A program made the translations under genes and the position numbers. 64,000 bases of DNA, from NCBI RefSeq assembly GCF_003287895.1, contig NZ_CP030280.1, forward strand, positions 627,501 through 691,500, read 5' to 3'. The notes beneath the pieces are model-generated. The model was not told the DNA's origin, did no database searches, and saw only the letters and a program-made list of their open reading frames with translations. Numbering within the stretch: position 1 is the first letter of the stretch; each line of letters starts with the position of its first letter. This document shows positions 29,476 to 38,170 of this stretch, piece by piece. The DNA comes from Blautia argi. Lineage in GTDB: Bacteria; Bacillota; Clostridia; Lachnospirales; Lachnospiraceae.

Positions 29476-31641
29476 ATGAAACTGAGAAACAAGACAGACA
29501 ACAGACCTTACATGAATGTCATTTTTGGAAATTTTTACAGCCCTGCCTTTGATGACGAAGAGTTTGTGGACGAAACCATGGGGCTTATCCGGGATTTAGG
29601 CTTTAACAGCGTGATGTTTGATACAAAGGCATGGGAGGATTTCAGGGAGCGTTATGAAACAGGGGCTTTAAGTCAGTATGTGAAAATGCAGGAATATATG
29701 GGAAAATCTGCACACGCCCATGACCTTTTCTATAACTTTCTTCTGCTGTATTTAAATGGAGACAACCTGTATCCTCATATTCGCTACAGCCCGCCGATTT
29801 TTGGGGAGGAAATCACTTATCTGGATGGGACGCCGGGCAGATGGTATAAATACTGGTCAGAAAAAGCCCAGGCATCTATGAAAGAGCATGTGGAGCGAAT
29901 TATGGAAAGCTACAAAGAGGGTTGCCAGCGATGCGTGACTGAGGAGGACAGGGAGGTTGTTCCGGTCTGCAGCATGTGGGATCCAGTGGTGGCAGTGAGT
30001 TTTGATGAGGAAGGACAGAATCGTTACCGTTCCTATCTGAAAGAGCTGTATCACGGGAACATTGAAGAGCTGAATAAAAATTACAATACTACAGCCAGGG
30101 ATTTCGATGCCCTGACGCCTCAGGAATACTGGTATGGCGTGAAATACCCGGAAGGAGGCTTTTATACAGAGGAAGATGTCAGAAACCGCACACCGAAATT
30201 TTATGTGTGGAGAGATAATGCATTCTGGAAAATCCATGAGATGACCGAGTATTTTAAGACCATTGGACCGAAATTAAAGGAAAAAAATCCAGACCTTTTC
30301 CTCTGTCCGGATTTAAGCCAGTGGGGCTATTTCCTGAATATTTACGGCAGAGAGCAGCAAGACCATGACAACGAATTCAGCGATTTGTGGGATACCGCCA
30401 TCCGTGGTATTGACATGTATGCTCTGGCGCCTTATGTGGATTCCTGCCATTTTATTACTGTGCCCGTGACTCCGGACGGTCTTCCAGATGCCTATGTGGT
30501 TTCCTGTCAGCACAGTATGATGCGGGTCATGAATAAGGAAAAGCCCATGACAGGAGGCATTTACTGGGGACGTTACATTTACAGTGATATTTATGCACAG
30601 CTTACGCCAGCGGAAATCATCGGTTCCATGACCGCCTGCGGTATGGACGGGTACACTTGCTATGGTATGAACGGTCTGGACGACGGGGGCGTGATGAACC
30701 GTATGGACGAAAACTTCCAGGAATCTCTTCGTCTGGCAAATGACTGGTTTGCAAAGGTTTTGCCCCTGCGGGGAAATAAAAAGAAAAAAGAAATCGCCCT
30801 TTTGTTCCCTTCGGAAATGGCGCATTTAGAACCTTTTGAGGTGGGAAATAATAAGATTCGACGCCTGGATCTGCTGGGCTGGTATAAAATCTGCTGTGAC
30901 CTGGGATATCAGACCGATGTAATCAGCAATCACGAAATTGAGGCAGGGGATTTGGAAGATTATCAGGTACTCATTGTACCTGTAAATGACTGTTATTTTG
31001 CAGCAGAGCATGCGCTTTTGGAAGAAAAGGTGCGTGGCTGGGTGGCAAAAGGCGGTGTGCTTCTCCACGGTCCGGAGGATATGCTGGCAGAAAACTGCTT
31101 CGGCATTTCGGGAGAAAACTGTGAGAAGACCCCTTACCGTTACGGAAAGGTTATCATTGCCCAGGGAGAGCGTTTTTGTAAGTATCCGGATGGAAAAGAA
31201 ATTGCACCATATGTAGACGGAGTTGGCTCCTGTGTAGTAAAATATGAAGCAGAAGACCTTGCAAAAAAAATGCAGAGAGCAGGGGAAATCAAGGGAGTCG
31301 TGTATTCCTTTGGCGTACAGCTGGGTGCTTCCTATGCTGCCAAAAACATTCCCCATGTGCCTTATGCACAGGGAAATAAGGAAATGTATCCCATTATTCA
31401 GTCCAGAACCACTTTGGTGAAGGATATTTTAAATGCGTATGTTACCCCGATAAGCGCTATCTGCGAAAGAGGCATTGAAACAGCCGTGTATGAAGACAGC
31501 ATGGTGATTGTGAATCACCGTTCCACACCTTTTATTCTGCCAAAGAGATTCAAAGAGGAAATTTACCAGTATCCATGGCACGGAGAAAAGGAAGGAAAGG
31601 GTATTCTTTTCGGACACGAGGCTGTTTGGGTAAGATTGTAG
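29476..31641 (+). CDS. GH42-like glycoside hydrolase (clan GH-A), substrate unknown
   Basis: A 721-residue cytoplasmic protein. The N-terminal ~430 residues look like a beta/alpha barrel of the GH42 type: VSFDEEGQNRYRSYLKELY followed by NIEELNKNYNTT matches the conserved helix before the active site. The next ~200 residues resemble the GH42 trimerisation/amidotransferase-like domain (DLEDYQVLIVPVNDCYF; GWVAKGGVLLHGP). Overall similarity to classical GH42 beta-galactosidases looks low. It could be a beta-galactosidase, or belong to a newer related family such as GH164, which contains beta-mannosidases. Position beside a GH2 beta-mannosidase favours a role on mannose-containing glycans. This is inference. 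Confidence 0.65.
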   Translation: MKLRNKTDNRPYMNVIFGNFYSPAFDDEEFVDETMGLIRDLGFNSVMFDTKAWEDFRERYETGALSQYVKMQEYMGKSAHAHDLFYNFLLLYLNGDNLYPHIRYSPPIFGEEITYLDGTPGRWYKYWSEKAQASMKEHVERIMESYKEGCQRCVTEEDREVVPVCSMWDPVVAVSFDEEGQNRYRSYLKELYHGNIEELNKNYNTTARDFDALTPQEYWYGVKYPEGGFYTEEDVRNRTPKFYVWRDNAFWKIHEMTEYFKTIGPKLKEKNPDLFLCPDLSQWGYFLNIYGREQQDHDNEFSDLWDTAIRGIDMYALAPYVDSCHFITVPVTPDGLPDAYVVSCQHSMMRVMNKEKPMTGGIYWGRYIYSDIYAQLTPAEIIGSMTACGMDGYTCYGMNGLDDGGVMNRMDENFQESLRLANDWFAKVLPLRGNKKKKEIALLFPSEMAHLEPFEVGNNKIRRLDLLGWYKICCDLGYQTDVISNHEIEAGDLEDYQVLIVPVNDCYFAAEHALLEEKVRGWVAKGGVLLHGPEDMLAENCFGISGENCEKTPYRYGKVIIAQGERFCKYPDGKEIAPYVDGVGSCVVKYEAEDLAKKMQRAGEIKGVVYSFGVQLGASYAAKNIPHVPYAQGNKEMYPIIQSRTTLVKDILNAYVTPISAICERGIETAVYEDSMVIVNHRSTPFILPKRFKEEIYQYPWHGEKEGKGILFGHEAVWVRL

Positions 31642-31669
31642 AGCAGTCTTGTAAGTTTTAGGAGGTTTT

Positions 31670-34105
31670 ATGGAAACAAGAGAATTGAACGAAAGCTGGA
31701 AAATGAAAGGCACCCAGGAGGCAGATTGGCAGGAGGCTGTGGTTCCGGGAACTGTATATACAGATTTGCTGCGAAACGGCAATATGGAGAATCCTTACTG
31801 GAAGGATAATGAGGACAGCATCTGCGCTCTTATGGAAAAGGATTATGAATATTGTTGTGAATTCAGGGAAGAGGATATTGCTGCATGGACAGAGATTCTG
31901 CTTCATTTCGACGGTCTGGACACTGTGGCAGAGGTGTATTTAAACGGAATACTTCTGGGAAAACCATGCAACATGCACCGCGTCTGGGAGTATGAGGTGA
32001 AAAGTCTGTTAAAGGAAAAAAACACCCTGCAAGTGATTTTCCGTTCTCCTTTGAAGTATATTGCTCAGGCGTATAAAAAATACGGAAACATTGGAAACGA
32101 GGACACCTATGAAGGCTTTATGCACCTTCGGAAGGCACACTACATGTTTGGTTGGGACTGGGGCGCACACCTTCCCGATGCCGGGATTTTCCGTCCGGTA
32201 AAGCTTTTAAAGGTCAAACATGGAAGAATGGACAGTATGTATATCCGTCAGGAGCATGAGGAGGGAACATGTACCCTGCATTTTACTTCGGCATATATCT
32301 GCAAAGAACCGGAAAACTGCCAGGTTATTGTAAAAGTTACTTCTCCTGACGAACAGGTATGGGAAACCACCCTTTCTAAAGAAGGAGAGGGCTGCATTAC
32401 CATTGAAAATCCACAGCTCTGGTGGGTGAACGGTCTGGGAGAGCAGCCTCTTTACCAGGTAAAAGCCATGCTTTTCTACGACAATCAGGAAGTGGATACC
32501 TGGGAGAGGAGAATCGGTCTTCGAACCATGACCATGAAGCGGGAAAAAGATGAGTGGGGAGAGAGCTTTGCTCATGAAATTAACGGAAAAGCCTTTTTTG
32601 CCATGGGCGCAGACTATATTCCGGAGGAGCATCTGCTGGGAAGAAGAAGCCCGGAGCGTACCAGACAGCTTTTAGAGGACTGCAAGCTGGCGAATTATAA
32701 CGTGATTCGCGTCTGGGGAGGCGGCTTTTACCCAGATGACTGGTTCTTTGATTTATGTGATGAGCTGGGACTGGCAGTCTGGCAGGACTTTATGTTTGCT
32801 TGCTCTGTATACGAGCTGACTCCGGAATTTGAGGCAAATATCCGTCAGGAATTTATTGACAATATCAAACGTCTGCGTCATCATGCTTCCCTGGGACTGT
32901 GGTGCGGAAACAATGAGATGGAAATGTTTGTGGACGAGAGATGTTGGGTGACAAAGCCTTCTGAGGTGCGGGATTATCTCTTTATGTACGAGCGGGTGAT
33001 TCCTGAGGTGTTAAGAGAATACGACCCACAGACCTTCTACTGGCCGGCAAGCCCGTCCTCAGGCGGTTCCTTTGATAACCCCAACGACCCGGATAGAGGA
33101 GATGTGCATTACTGGCAGGTATGGCATGGAAATAAGCCGTTTTCCGAGTATCGGAAGCACTTCTTCCGCTATGCCTCTGAGTTTGGTTTCCAGTCTTTTC
33201 CATGCAAGAAGACCATTGAAACCATTTCCGATGACCCGGAGGACTGGAATATCTTTTCCTATGTCATGGAGAAGCACCAGAGAAATTACGGGGCAAACGG
33301 AAAGATTATGAATTATCTCCAGCAGACGTATCGCTATCCGGGAGAATTTGACACCCTTTTGTACGCTTCCCAGCTTTTGCAGGCAGACGCCATTCGCTAC
33401 GGCGTGGAGCATTTCAGAAGAAACCGGGGCAGATGCATGGGGGCTGTGTACTGGCAGTTAAATGACTGCTGGCCTGTGATTTCCTGGTCTTCTATTGATT
33501 ACTGGGGACGGTGGAAAGCCCTTCATTACTATGCAAAGCGTTTCTTTGCCCCTGTGATGATTTCCTGTCAGGAGGAAAGCTGGCTGACCCAGGAAGCCAA
33601 TATGAACCGCCAGCATTTTGTATTTGAAAAATCCATTACCTTAAATGTGACAAATGAAACTTTAAAAGACAGAGAAATCCTGGTAAAATGGCATCTTAGA
33701 AATGCCAGTGCAGAAATTCTGGAGGAGCATGAGGAAACGGTTTCTGTACCTGCGCTGACCAGTGTATGGCTTGACAAAGTGGAACTTCCGGAAGTGGACG
33801 TATTTAACCAGTATGTGAGCTTTGAGGCATGGGAACAGGGAGAAAGAATCTCTGAGGGAAGTGTGATTTTCTCTTATCCGAAATACTTTAAGTACAAAAA
33901 CCCAAACCTTAACGTTAAGATAGAGGGAGATACTATTACTGTGACAGCAGATGCTTATGCAAAGAGTGTGGAAATTTTAAATGAGTATGAGGATCTGGTG
34001 TTGTCAGACAATTATTTTGATTTGAACGGGGACAGCAAAACCGTGAAAATATTAAGAGGTGTACCGGAAAATATCAGAGTACGCAGTGTTTATGACATTC
34101 GATAA
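31670..34105 (+). CDS. GH2 beta-mannosidase
   Basis: An 811-residue GH2 enzyme of the beta-mannosidase subgroup. It has an N-terminal jelly-roll domain (VPGTVYTDLLRNG), immunoglobulin-like domains, then the catalytic barrel. The acid/base Glu is in LWCGNNEMEMF near residue 416. The nucleophile Glu is in YASEFGFQSFP near 503. The RKAHYMFGWDWGAHLPDAGI segment (about 150-169) is typical of beta-mannosidases. No signal peptide. It would release mannose from Man-beta-1,4-GlcNAc, the N-glycan core, after the alpha-mannosidases have acted. AGGAGG precedes the ATG; the next gene starts 13 nt after its end. Confidence 0.94.
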   Translation: METRELNESWKMKGTQEADWQEAVVPGTVYTDLLRNGNMENPYWKDNEDSICALMEKDYEYCCEFREEDIAAWTEILLHFDGLDTVAEVYLNGILLGKPCNMHRVWEYEVKSLLKEKNTLQVIFRSPLKYIAQAYKKYGNIGNEDTYEGFMHLRKAHYMFGWDWGAHLPDAGIFRPVKLLKVKHGRMDSMYIRQEHEEGTCTLHFTSAYICKEPENCQVIVKVTSPDEQVWETTLSKEGEGCITIENPQLWWVNGLGEQPLYQVKAMLFYDNQEVDTWERRIGLRTMTMKREKDEWGESFAHEINGKAFFAMGADYIPEEHLLGRRSPERTRQLLEDCKLANYNVIRVWGGGFYPDDWFFDLCDELGLAVWQDFMFACSVYELTPEFEANIRQEFIDNIKRLRHHASLGLWCGNNEMEMFVDERCWVTKPSEVRDYLFMYERVIPEVLREYDPQTFYWPASPSSGGSFDNPNDPDRGDVHYWQVWHGNKPFSEYRKHFFRYASEFGFQSFPCKKTIETISDDPEDWNIFSYVMEKHQRNYGANGKIMNYLQQTYRYPGEFDTLLYASQLLQADAIRYGVEHFRRNRGRCMGAVYWQLNDCWPVISWSSIDYWGRWKALHYYAKRFFAPVMISCQEESWLTQEANMNRQHFVFEKSITLNVTNETLKDREILVKWHLRNASAEILEEHEETVSVPALTSVWLDKVELPEVDVFNQYVSFEAWEQGERISEGSVIFSYPKYFKYKNPNLNVKIEGDTITVTADAYAKSVEILNEYEDLVLSDNYFDLNGDSKTVKILRGVPENIRVRSVYDIR

Positions 34106-34118
34106 GGAGGAACTTAAA

Positions 34119-35366
34119 ATGGGAGAAACAAACAAAAAATATCTGATTGACACAGAGGAAAACAGACAGTTTTTAAAAGAAATCAATGAAAACTTATTAA
34201 GCTTCGGACATAGATTCCCGGCTCCGGGAGGAAGCTCTTATTATCTGGGCGATGACGGAACTCCCTGGAAAGAGAGAAACCGTGAAACCTGGATTACTTC
34301 CCGTATGGCACATGTATACAGTATCGGAACCTTCCTGGGACATGAAGGAAGCAAAGAGCTGGCAGCAGCAGCCATCAAAGGCTTAAAAGGCGAACTTCAC
34401 GATGATAAAAATGGCGGCTGGTATGCAGGACTTACTGCAGAGGGAGAGATCCTGCCCAACAAACAGTGTTATGCCCATGCATTTGTAATTCTGGCAGCGT
34501 CTTCCGCAGTGCTGGCAGGCGTAGAAGGCGCAAAAGAACTTCTGGAGGACGCTTTAAAAGTCTATGACCTTCGTTTCTGGAATGAAGAAGAAGGACTTTC
34601 CTGCGATACCTGGAACACAGAATTTACCGTATTAGATGATTACCGCGGCTTAAATGCCAACATGCATACCGTAGAGGCTTTCCTTGCAGCAGCAGACGTG
34701 ACAGGTGATGAAAAATACCGCAAAAGAGCAGGCAGAATTATTGACCGTGTGCTGGTATGGGCTTCTGACAACAACTGGAGAATTCCGGAACATTTCACAA
34801 AAGACTGGGCAGCAGATTTGGAATGCAACAAAGAGCAGCCGGCAGACCAGTTTAAACCATACGGTGCAACACCGGGACATGGTATTGAGTGGGCAAGACT
34901 GATTACCCAGTGGGCATTGTCTGCACATAAAGACAACAGAGAAGACGCTGCAAAATACATAGAAGCAGCAGAAAATCTCTTTAACCGTGCAGTAAAAGAC
35001 GCATGGAATGCAGATGGCGCGCCGGGAATCGTGTACACTACAGACTGGGAAGGAAAACCAGTGGTACACGACAGAATGCACTGGACTCTGGCAGAAGCCA
35101 TTAACACCTCCGCGGTGCTGTACCATGTGACAAAGAAGGAAAAATACGGGGAAGATTACGCAGAGTTTATGAAATATCTGGACGAAAAGGTGTTAGACCA
35201 TGTAAATGGCTCCTGGTTCCACCAGATGAACGAAAAGAATGAAGTCATCGGAACCGTATGGCCGGGTAAATCCGACATTTACCATGCCCTTCAGGCAACT
35301 CTGATTCCATACCATACGCCGGATTTATCCATTGCTCCGGCAGTAAAAAACAAACTGACTGTTTAA
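34119..35366 (+). CDS. AGE-family sugar isomerase (YihS/mannose isomerase-like)
   Basis: A 415-residue (alpha/alpha)6-barrel protein of the N-acylglucosamine 2-epimerase superfamily, close in length to YihS and D-mannose isomerases. Motifs include the Arg/His-containing TWITSRMAHVYSIG, LNANMHTVEAFLAAADVTG, TPGHGIEWARL with a catalytic-type His, and HWTLAEAI. The ATG at 34119 follows AAGGAGG and begins 13 nt after the GH2 gene. The likely reaction is D-mannose to D-fructose, which would feed mannose freed by the three mannosidases into glycolysis. A mannobiose 2-epimerase role is less likely but possible. Confidence 0.85.
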   Translation: MGETNKKYLIDTEENRQFLKEINENLLSFGHRFPAPGGSSYYLGDDGTPWKERNRETWITSRMAHVYSIGTFLGHEGSKELAAAAIKGLKGELHDDKNGGWYAGLTAEGEILPNKQCYAHAFVILAASSAVLAGVEGAKELLEDALKVYDLRFWNEEEGLSCDTWNTEFTVLDDYRGLNANMHTVEAFLAAADVTGDEKYRKRAGRIIDRVLVWASDNNWRIPEHFTKDWAADLECNKEQPADQFKPYGATPGHGIEWARLITQWALSAHKDNREDAAKYIEAAENLFNRAVKDAWNADGAPGIVYTTDWEGKPVVHDRMHWTLAEAINTSAVLYHVTKKEKYGEDYAEFMKYLDEKVLDHVNGSWFHQMNEKNEVIGTVWPGKSDIYHALQATLIPYHTPDLSIAPAVKNKLTV

Positions 35367-35380
35367 ATTTTACAAAACAC

Positions 35381-35409
35381 TTGTAAAAGCAGGGCGAATT
35401 GATTACAAT
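35381..35409 (+). promoter_or_regulatory. Promoter of the purine permease
   Basis: TTGTAA (35381-35386) and TACAAT (35404-35409) with a 17-nt spacer, 43 nt before the start codon. There is no room for a purine riboswitch. Confidence 0.65.
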
Positions 35410-35452
35410 ACTTCTGTTGTCCAATAACAAAACAATGTGGAGGAAAGATAGA

Positions 35453-36835
35453 ATGTTGGAAAAACTATTCAAACTGCGCAAGAACGGTACAGACGTCAAG
35501 ACCGAAGTGCTTGCCGGAATTACCACTTTTATGACCATGGCGTACATTCTGGCTGTCAATCCAAGCATTATGGCAGAAGCAGGCATGAATCAGGGCGCTG
35601 TGTTTACTGCAACGGCTCTGGCAGCTCTTCTGGGTACGTTGTTTATGGCATTTTTTGCCAATTATCCTTTTGCCCTGGCGCCGGGAATGGGCTTGAATGC
35701 CTACTTTGCCTATACGGTTGTGCTGGGAATGGGATATTCCTGGGAAACAGCCCTGACCGCTGTTTTTGTAGAAGGCCTGGTATTTATTGTTCTTTCTCTA
35801 ACCAATGTGCGGGAGGCGATTTTTAATGCAATTCCCCAGAATTTAAAGGCAGCGGTAAGTGTGGGAATCGGTTTATTTATCGCTTTTATCGGTCTGCAGA
35901 ATGCAAAAATTGTCATTGGGGGTTCTACCCTTTTACAGTTGTTTTCTGTAGAAGCTTATAATGAAGTAAATGGAGTGAAGGCTTCCTTTAACGATGTGGG
36001 AATCACGGTGCTTCTGGCAGTTATCGGAATTTTAGTCACCGGCTATCTGGTGATTAAACAGGTAAAGGGAAATATCCTGTGGGGGATTCTGATTACCTGG
36101 ATTCTGGGGATTCTTTGCCAGTTTGCAGGCATCTATGTGCCGAATCCGGAGCTGGGCTTTTATGGGCTGCTGCCTGATTTCAGCAATGGACTGTCTGTTC
36201 CCAGTATTGCACCGATTTTTGGAAAGCTGGATTTCAGCGGAATTTTTTCCCTGAATTTTGTAGTTGTGGTATTTGCATTTTTATTTGTAGATATGTTTGA
36301 TACCATTGGAACTCTGATCGGCGTGTCCTCAAAGGCAAAGATGCTGGACGAGGAAGGAAAGCTTCCTAATATCAAGGGTGCATTAATGGCAGACGCAATG
36401 GCAACCACACTGGGAGCTGTGATGGGAACTTCCACTACAACCACTTTTGTGGAAAGTGCGTCCGGTGTTTCCGAAGGAGGAAGAACAGGTCTGACTTCTG
36501 TGACGACTGCTGTTTTATTCGGTCTGTCCCTGTTTTTATCCCCGATTTTCCTGGCGATTCCGTCCTTTGCAACTGCGCCGGCGCTGGTAGTGGTAGGATT
36601 TTATATGCTGACAAATGTGACAAATATTGATTTCAACGATATTTCCGAAGCATTGCCATGCTATATCTGTATTGCCGCCATGCCGTTTTTCTACAGCATT
36701 TCCGAGGGAATCTCCATGGGAGTCATTGCCTATGTGGTGCTGAATCTTATGACAGGAAAAGCAAAAGAGAAGAAAATCAGTCTGCTGATGTATGTGCTGG
36801 CGATTTTGTTTGTGCTGAAATATTTGCTTTTGTAG
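35453..36835 (+). CDS. NCS2 family purine permease (AzgA/PbuG type)
   Basis: A 460-residue polytopic membrane protein, twelve to fourteen segments. The N-terminal hallmark TEVLAGITTFMTMAYILAVN and GMGLNAYFAY are diagnostic for the adenine/guanine/hypoxanthine branch. The segments FVDMFDTIGTLIG and STTTTFVESASGVSEGGRTG carry the substrate-binding residues of the family. ATG 35453 is preferred to a TTG at 35399 because TGGAGGAAAG precedes it. It has its own promoter and terminator, so it is a single-gene unit unrelated to the glycan genes. Confidence 0.94.
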   Translation: MLEKLFKLRKNGTDVKTEVLAGITTFMTMAYILAVNPSIMAEAGMNQGAVFTATALAALLGTLFMAFFANYPFALAPGMGLNAYFAYTVVLGMGYSWETALTAVFVEGLVFIVLSLTNVREAIFNAIPQNLKAAVSVGIGLFIAFIGLQNAKIVIGGSTLLQLFSVEAYNEVNGVKASFNDVGITVLLAVIGILVTGYLVIKQVKGNILWGILITWILGILCQFAGIYVPNPELGFYGLLPDFSNGLSVPSIAPIFGKLDFSGIFSLNFVVVVFAFLFVDMFDTIGTLIGVSSKAKMLDEEGKLPNIKGALMADAMATTLGAVMGTSTTTTFVESASGVSEGGRTGLTSVTTAVLFGLSLFLSPIFLAIPSFATAPALVVVGFYMLTNVTNIDFNDISEALPCYICIAAMPFFYSISEGISMGVIAYVVLNLMTGKAKEKKISLLMYVLAILFVLKYLLL

Positions 36836-36858
36836 AAAAGAGAATAGAATAAGGAAGG

Positions 36859-36893
36859 AACAGCCCCTGCTTGAGGAGAGAGCAGGGGCTGTT
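36859..36893 (+). terminator. Terminator of the purine permease gene
   Basis: AACAGCCCCTGCT (36859-36871) pairs with AGCAGGGGCTGTT (36881-36893), followed by TATT. It is a strong stem with a short T tract. Confidence 0.85.
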
Positions 36894-37042
36894 TATTGGT
36901 ATAAAACGGATTCTTTGGCACATACTAACTCCGGAGGTTCAAATAATATTAAAAATTAAAAAAATTGTAATAAAATGAGGAAATCCGGAGGAAAAGATGA
37001 TATAATGATTGCATATTATGCAATTCAAGCCGATGAATCGGT

Positions 37043-37094
37043 TTGTTGCTGCAGTTGCAGCACATTATATTGACAGCCACGACTTGCTGCAGCA
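37043..37094 (+). promoter_or_regulatory. Promoter with embedded palindrome before the carboxypeptidase
   Basis: TTGTTG (37043-37048) and TATATT (37066-37071) with a 17-nt spacer. The palindrome TGCTGCAGTTGCAGCA (37047-37062) overlaps the -35 box and fills the spacer. A second palindrome, TGCTGCAGCA, lies at 37085-37094, downstream of the start point. Both would fit a repressor that recognises TGCTGCA half sites. Confidence 0.55.
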
Positions 37095-37130
37095 TAAGAT
37101 GTGTTTCATATATTGAGGTGAGAATAGACG

Positions 37131-37997
37131 ATGAGTGATATCAGGCAAAGGCGACGTAGAAGCAGAAGAAATATAAAAAGAATCCGGCAGAGAAACAGAA
37201 GGGTATTGCTGTCTGTTGGTTTGCTATGCTTTATTGTCTGGGCGGGATTTGTAAACGTCAGTAAGCAGAAGAAGGAGCAGGAAGCAGAACAGGCTTATGC
37301 TGAGCAGCAGGAGAAGAAAGCCCGGGAAGCAAAGGAAGTCAAAGCAGGCAAAGAGGAAAAGGACGAGCCTGTACTGGCTGCAGAAAGCGAAAAAAACAAG
37401 TGGTATTTAAAACTGGTGAACGCCAAAAATCCCATGATACAGACAGATGTGCCGGAGGTGGAAACAGAAACTCTGGATTCGGAGGGGTATCAGGTAGACG
37501 CCAGAATTATGAAGGATTTGGAGGCTATGTTTGAGGCAGCCCGGGCAGACGGAAGATCCCCTATGATTTGCTCTGCATTCCGTGCCTGGGATACTCAGGT
37601 ATCTCTGTATCAGAATAAAATAGGAAGAGTTATGAACGAGGAGGGTCTGAATGAGGAAGATGCAGCCATCAAGGCAGCCACTGTTGTGGCAAAGCCGGGT
37701 ACCAGCGAGCATCAGATTGGACTGGCCCTTGACATTGTTTCTTCCGAGTATACAAATCTGGACGAAGGTCAAATGGAAACAGAGGATCAGAAGTGGCTCA
37801 TGGAAAACAGTTGGAAATACGGCTTTATTCTCCGTTATCCGCTGGATAAAAGTGACATTACAGGTGTTATTTTTGAACCCTGGCATTACCGCTATGTAGG
37901 AAAAAAGGCAGCAAAGGAAATTACAGAACAGAATCTGACCCTGGAGGAATATCTGGGAGAAGAGCCTGTAGGAGATCCTACAGAAAATATCAAATAA
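37131..37997 (+). CDS. D-alanyl-D-alanine carboxypeptidase, LAS/VanY family (M15B)
   Basis: A 288-residue membrane-anchored peptidase. A highly basic N terminus (about 1-24) is followed by one membrane segment (about 25-43), a charged Gln/Glu/Lys-rich stalk (about 46-85) and the catalytic domain. Zinc-binding motifs are SEHQIGLALDI (His and Asp) and EPWHYRYVG (His). CSAFRAWDTQ is the usual upstream motif. It trims the terminal D-Ala of peptidoglycan stem peptides outside the cell. There are no vancomycin-resistance genes nearby, so this is a housekeeping cell-wall enzyme. Confidence 0.92.
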   Translation: MSDIRQRRRRSRRNIKRIRQRNRRVLLSVGLLCFIVWAGFVNVSKQKKEQEAEQAYAEQQEKKAREAKEVKAGKEEKDEPVLAAESEKNKWYLKLVNAKNPMIQTDVPEVETETLDSEGYQVDARIMKDLEAMFEAARADGRSPMICSAFRAWDTQVSLYQNKIGRVMNEEGLNEEDAAIKAATVVAKPGTSEHQIGLALDIVSSEYTNLDEGQMETEDQKWLMENSWKYGFILRYPLDKSDITGVIFEPWHYRYVGKKAAKEITEQNLTLEEYLGEEPVGDPTENIK

Positions 37998-38016
37998 AAA
38001 ATACAGATAATATAAG

Positions 38017-38072
38017 AATTGCCCCGGCTGCAGAACACAGAAAAATGTGGAAAACAGCCGGGGCAATTTTAA
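38017..38072 (+). terminator. Terminator of the carboxypeptidase gene
   Basis: AATTGCCCCGGCTG (38017-38030) pairs perfectly with CAGCCGGGGCAATT (38055-38068), followed by TT and A-rich sequence. Confidence 0.88.
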
Positions 38073-38080
38073 AATCTGTA

Positions 38081-38135
38081 TTGACATTAAAAATTCTTTT
38101 TTCTATAATGGAAAAATAATGGTTAGGGAACTAAC
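38081..38135 (+). promoter_or_regulatory. Consensus promoter and palindromic operator of the ABC exporter
   Basis: TTGACA (38081-38086) and TATAAT (38104-38109) match the sigma-A consensus exactly with a 17-nt spacer. The palindrome GTTAGGGAACTAAC (38122-38135) covers the region just after the transcription start, in the style of MarR-family operators. No MarR gene is adjacent in this window. Confidence 0.75.
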
Positions 38136-38170
38136 AAATTAAATTTCATATACGGAAGGAGTGTAAAACA

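Noticed and set aside
35367..35452. Purine riboswitch before the purine permease
   Set aside because: The gap is too short and a promoter occupies it, so no aptamer fits.
37131..37997. Vancomycin-resistance role for the VanY-like protein
   Set aside because: No VanHAX or VanRS genes are nearby, and such carboxypeptidases are common housekeeping enzymes.
37407..38087. Minus-strand 226-codon frame
   Set aside because: Antisense to the carboxypeptidase, whose zinc motifs are clear; the minus frame also spans the terminator.
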